Positions 30,011 through 32,170 of a DNA stretch of 32,170 nt are shown in pieces. The stretch's first letter is position 1, and the number at the start of each line of letters is the position of its first letter. The stretch covers positions 1-32,170 of the forward strand of contig JAJZRJ010000033.1 of assembly GCA_021802775.1 (NCBI GenBank), in the 5' to 3' direction. The DNA comes from Deltaproteobacteria bacterium (GTDB taxonomy: Bacteria > Desulfobacterota > Desulfobulbia > Desulfobulbales > Desulfurivibrionaceae). The notes beneath the pieces are model-generated. The model was not told where the DNA came from. It saw only the letters and a program-made list of their open reading frames with translations, and searched no databases. The translations under genes were made by a program, and so were the position numbers.

Positions 30011-31999
30011 ATGAAGATGTCATTGCGAACCAAGGTAATGGGGATTCCCCTGGTGCTGGTGGTGACGGCCATCACCCTGCTGATGGGCGTATCGCTCTGG
30101 GTAGTCAACAACATGTGGCAGAATCAGTTGAAAACCCTGGCCACCAGCCAGGCCGGCCTCACGGAAAAAAGCATCGACAGCCTAAAAAAGCAGGCCCTGG
30201 TTTTCGCCGGTTTTGCCGCCCAGGTGCCTGGCGTGCAGGAGGCTTACCAGCTTGCCCATCAGGGCGACGAAGCGGAAGGCCGCAAAACGCTGCGGCAGAG
30301 CTTCGATCGCATCCACGACGAACTGGCCAAAACCCTGGGCGTCAAAATCGTGGAAATCCATTTCCATCTGCCGCCGGCCAAGAGCTTTCTCCGCATCTGG
30401 CGCAAACCCGGCGAACGCGATGGCGGCGATGACCTCTCCGCCTTCCGCAAGACCGTCGCCAAGGCCAACAACGAGAAAACCCAGGTTGCCGGCATCGAGG
30501 TCGGCGATGAGGGCTTCGCCATCCGCGGCATCATCCCGATCACCGGCCCGGGCGGCACCCATCTCGGCTCCGTGGAGGGTCTCATGCCCATGAACAAGGT
30601 GTTCGAGACCGCCAAGGCCCTGGAAACCGACAACGTGGCCGTCTACCTGCTCGCCTCCCAGCTTGAGTTCGCCAAAAAAGCCAAGGAGAAAAATCCCCCC
30701 GTCATCGGCGGCATGGCCCGCATCTTCAGCTCGGCCGAAACGGAAACCGATCCCTTCATCACCGAAAAACTTTTGCAGGAGGCGCAATCCGGTATCGCCA
30801 TGGGCGAAAAAGGCGGTCGCCTGATCACTGCCATGCCCATCCGCGACTTTACCAACGAAACCAAAGGGGTGCTGATCTATGTCCGCGACGCCAGTGACGA
30901 GGTCGCCAAGATTCACGCCCTCCAATGGGGCTTGAGCATCGGCGGCGTTATCCTGCTGTCCGTGCTGTCGCTGATGCTCTACTTCTCCACCGGCACCATC
31001 ACCCGCCGCCTGAACCAGACCATCGACACCCTGGGCAAGGCGGGGACCAGCATGCTCTCCGCTGCCCAGGAAATCAACAGCACCAGCCATCAGTTGGCGG
31101 AAGGCGCCTCGGAACAGGCCGCCTCCCTCGAAGAAACGTCGTCGTCGCTGGAGGAAATGGCCTCCATGACCAAGCAGAATTCCGACAACGCCAACCAGGC
31201 TGAAAGCCTGATGCGGGAAGCGAGCAACACCATCGACCATGCCGGCCAGTCCATGGGGCGTCTCACCGGCTCCATGGAGGAAATCTCCAGGGCCAGCGAG
31301 GAGACCTCGAAGATCATCAAGACCATCGACGAGATCGCCTTCCAGACCAACCTGCTGGCCTTGAACGCCGCGGTGGAAGCGGCGCGGGCCGGCGAGGCCG
31401 GCGCCGGCTTCGCGGTGGTGGCCGACGAGGTGCGCAACCTGGCCATGCGGGCCGCCGAGGCGGCCAAAAACACCGCCACCCTCATCGAGGGCACGGTGAC
31501 CAAAGTACGGACCGGCACCGATCTGGTGGCGGAAACCAATGACTCCTTCGCCCAGGTTTCCGAGGCCGCCGGTCGTGTCAACACCCTGATCAGCGAAATC
31601 GCTTCCGCCTCCAAAGAACAGGCCCACGGCATCGACCAGGTCAACAAGGCGATCAGCCAGATCGACGCCGTCACCCAGCAGAATGCCGCCAATGCAGAAG
31701 AAGCCGCCTCGGCCTCGGAGATTCTGAGCGGGCAGGCGGGCCGCATGCAGGATGTGGTGGAGGGTCTCGCCGCCCTGGTTTCCGGCGAGGAGGACAAAGG
31801 CGCCGGCAAGACAGCCCCGGAAAGGGAACCGGCCAGGGAACTCCGCTCCGGCAGGGCGCAAAAACTGCTGTCGCCGCCAGTGCACGGCAAGCCGGCCAGA
31901 AAGTCCGCGGCGACCAAAAGCCTGCCGTCGGCAGCCGCCAAGACCGCGCCGGAAAAGATTATCCCCCTTGATCAAGAAGAGGAGTTCGAGGATTTCTAA
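30011..31999 (+). CDS. Methyl-accepting chemotaxis protein with dCache-type sensor and C-terminal pentapeptide
   Basis: A 662-aa chemoreceptor. TM1 spans about 11-33 and TM2 about 306-326. The periplasmic sensor between them contains [20 protein letters not shown] and [17 protein letters not shown], matching the dCache_3 type double sensor domain. No clear HAMP motif is evident after TM2. The cytoplasmic coiled coil has the signalling tip [20 protein letters not shown] followed by [13 protein letters not shown]. After about 50 linker residues rich in Ala, Lys and Pro, the protein ends in EFEDF, fitting the aromatic-x-x-aromatic pentapeptide that tethers CheR/CheB. A ribosome site (AAGGAG) is present but 11 nt from the ATG. 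The ligand is unknown. A CheZ-like gene lies elsewhere in the window. Confidence 0.93.
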   Translation: MKMSLRTKVMGIPLVLVVTAITLLMGVSLWVVNNMWQNQLKTLATSQAGLTEKSIDSLKKQALVFAGFAAQVPGVQEAYQLAHQGDEAEGRKTLRQSFDRIHDELAKTLGVKIVEIHFHLPPAKSFLRIWRKPGERDGGDDLSAFRKTVAKANNEKTQVAGIEVGDEGFAIRGIIPITGPGGTHLGSVEGLMPMNKVFETAKALETDNVAVYLLASQLEFAKKAKEKNPPVIGGMARIFSSAETETDPFITEKLLQEAQSGIAMGEKGGRLITAMPIRDFTNETKGVLIYVRDASDEVAKIHALQWGLSIGGVILLSVLSLMLYFSTGTITRRLNQTIDTLGKAGTSMLSAAQEINSTSHQLAEGASEQAASLEETSSSLEEMASMTKQNSDNANQAESLMREASNTIDHAGQSMGRLTGSMEEISRASEETSKIIKTIDEIAFQTNLLALNAAVEAARAGEAGAGFAVVADEVRNLAMRAAEAAKNTATLIEGTVTKVRTGTDLVAETNDSFAQVSEAAGRVNTLISEIASASKEQAHGIDQVNKAISQIDAVTQQNAANAEEAASASEILSGQAGRMQDVVEGLAALVSGEEDKGAGKTAPEREPARELRSGRAQKLLSPPVHGKPARKSAATKSLPSAAAKTAPEKIIPLDQEEEFEDF

Positions 32000-32027
32000 A
32001 CCAATCTTATCGAAATCCGCCGCCACG

Positions 32028-32057
32028 AAAGCCCTTGCCAACCGCAAGGGCTTTTTT
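32028..32057 (+). terminator. Intrinsic terminator of the chemoreceptor gene
   Basis: An 11-bp perfect stem (32028-32038 with 32044-32054), loop CAACC and a run of six T from 32052, 28 nt after the stop. The remaining 113 bp of the window show no feature. Confidence 0.93.
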
Positions 32058-32170
32058 CTTATGTGGCCATCTGTCAATACCGTTTATCAAAAGACCTTCT
32101 CTTAACTCTTAAGCACCTTGTGAAAGGTTGCCTTTTCTTATTCGCGCCTTGCTGCGCCGAGTACCGATCC

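Noticed and set aside
30182-32077. 631-codon open frame on the minus strand opposite the chemoreceptor
   Set aside because: Composition is Gly/Asp/His-rich shadow of the receptor; no ribosome site or domain; it overlaps the terminator.
1-32170. CRISPR array, prophage or integrative element
   Set aside because: No regularly spaced repeats, integrase, phage structural genes or attachment repeats were seen on either strand.

Overview
This is about 32 kb of GC-rich chromosome, densely coding on both strands with short gaps. The gene content points to an anaerobic or sulfur-metabolising Desulfobacterota bacterium (former Deltaproteobacteria), plausibly of the Desulfobulbales type. Reasons are a Ni-Fe-S carbon monoxide dehydrogenase with a CX2C D-cluster motif, a CO-sensing CooA regulator, a two-subunit biotin carboxylase/carboxyltransferase pair, a DsrE-like protein, TauE-type permeases, and two genes that look like selenoproteins. 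The taxonomic call is inference; there is no marker gene here to fix it. No phage, CRISPR array or intact transposase was seen.

Layout. 1-1.7 kb (+): ribosome-associated DarP/YjgA, a PPC/DUF296 protein and a small CBM48 protein, closed by a terminator that also serves the converging pyc genes. 1.7-5.1 kb (-): carboxyltransferase/biotin carrier and biotin carboxylase subunits. 5.5-8.2 kb (-): cooS and cooA, with a match to the CooA operator between them. 8.3-10.1 kb (-): Elp3-like radical SAM protein and RNase III. 10.2 kb (+): tRNA-Cys with its own promoter and terminator. 10.5-12.8 kb (+): a MepK-like endopeptidase and a YcbB-like L,D-transpeptidase, a pair acting on 3-3 peptidoglycan crosslinks. 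12.9-14.9 kb (-): a long CheZ-like phosphatase and a PilZ protein. 15-17.4 kb (+): an arsenic operon (arsR, arsP-type permease, a 44-aa DUF2703-like protein, thioredoxin-type arsC) ending in a CopZ/BFD-like [2Fe-2S] protein whose frame crosses a UGA.

17.6-24.3 kb: isochorismatase-like hydrolase (-), asnS and a type II NADH dehydrogenase (+), a twice-frameshifted YiiX-like amidase next to an unrecognised lipoprotein, a HigBA toxin-antitoxin pair, a secreted PEBP/YbhB protein, and a DsrE-like gene with a second in-frame UGA. 24.4-29.3 kb (+): pyruvate kinase, a full-size and a half-size TauE-type permease, a secreted COG4315-type protein, a small coiled-coil protein and a cation diffusion facilitator. 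29.3-30 kb is non-coding and holds a chemoreceptor remnant, a 158-bp palindromic element and a 17-bp direct repeat. The window ends with an intact dCache-type chemoreceptor.

The most interesting signal is the pair of selenocysteine candidates (UGA at 17315-17317 and 24189-24191). In each, the frame continues with family-typical sequence, the UGA falls where relatives carry cysteine, and a 7-bp hairpin places its apical loop 20 or 22 nt after the UGA with a G in the first two loop bases, as expected for a bacterial SECIS. Ordinary gene calling would truncate both genes.
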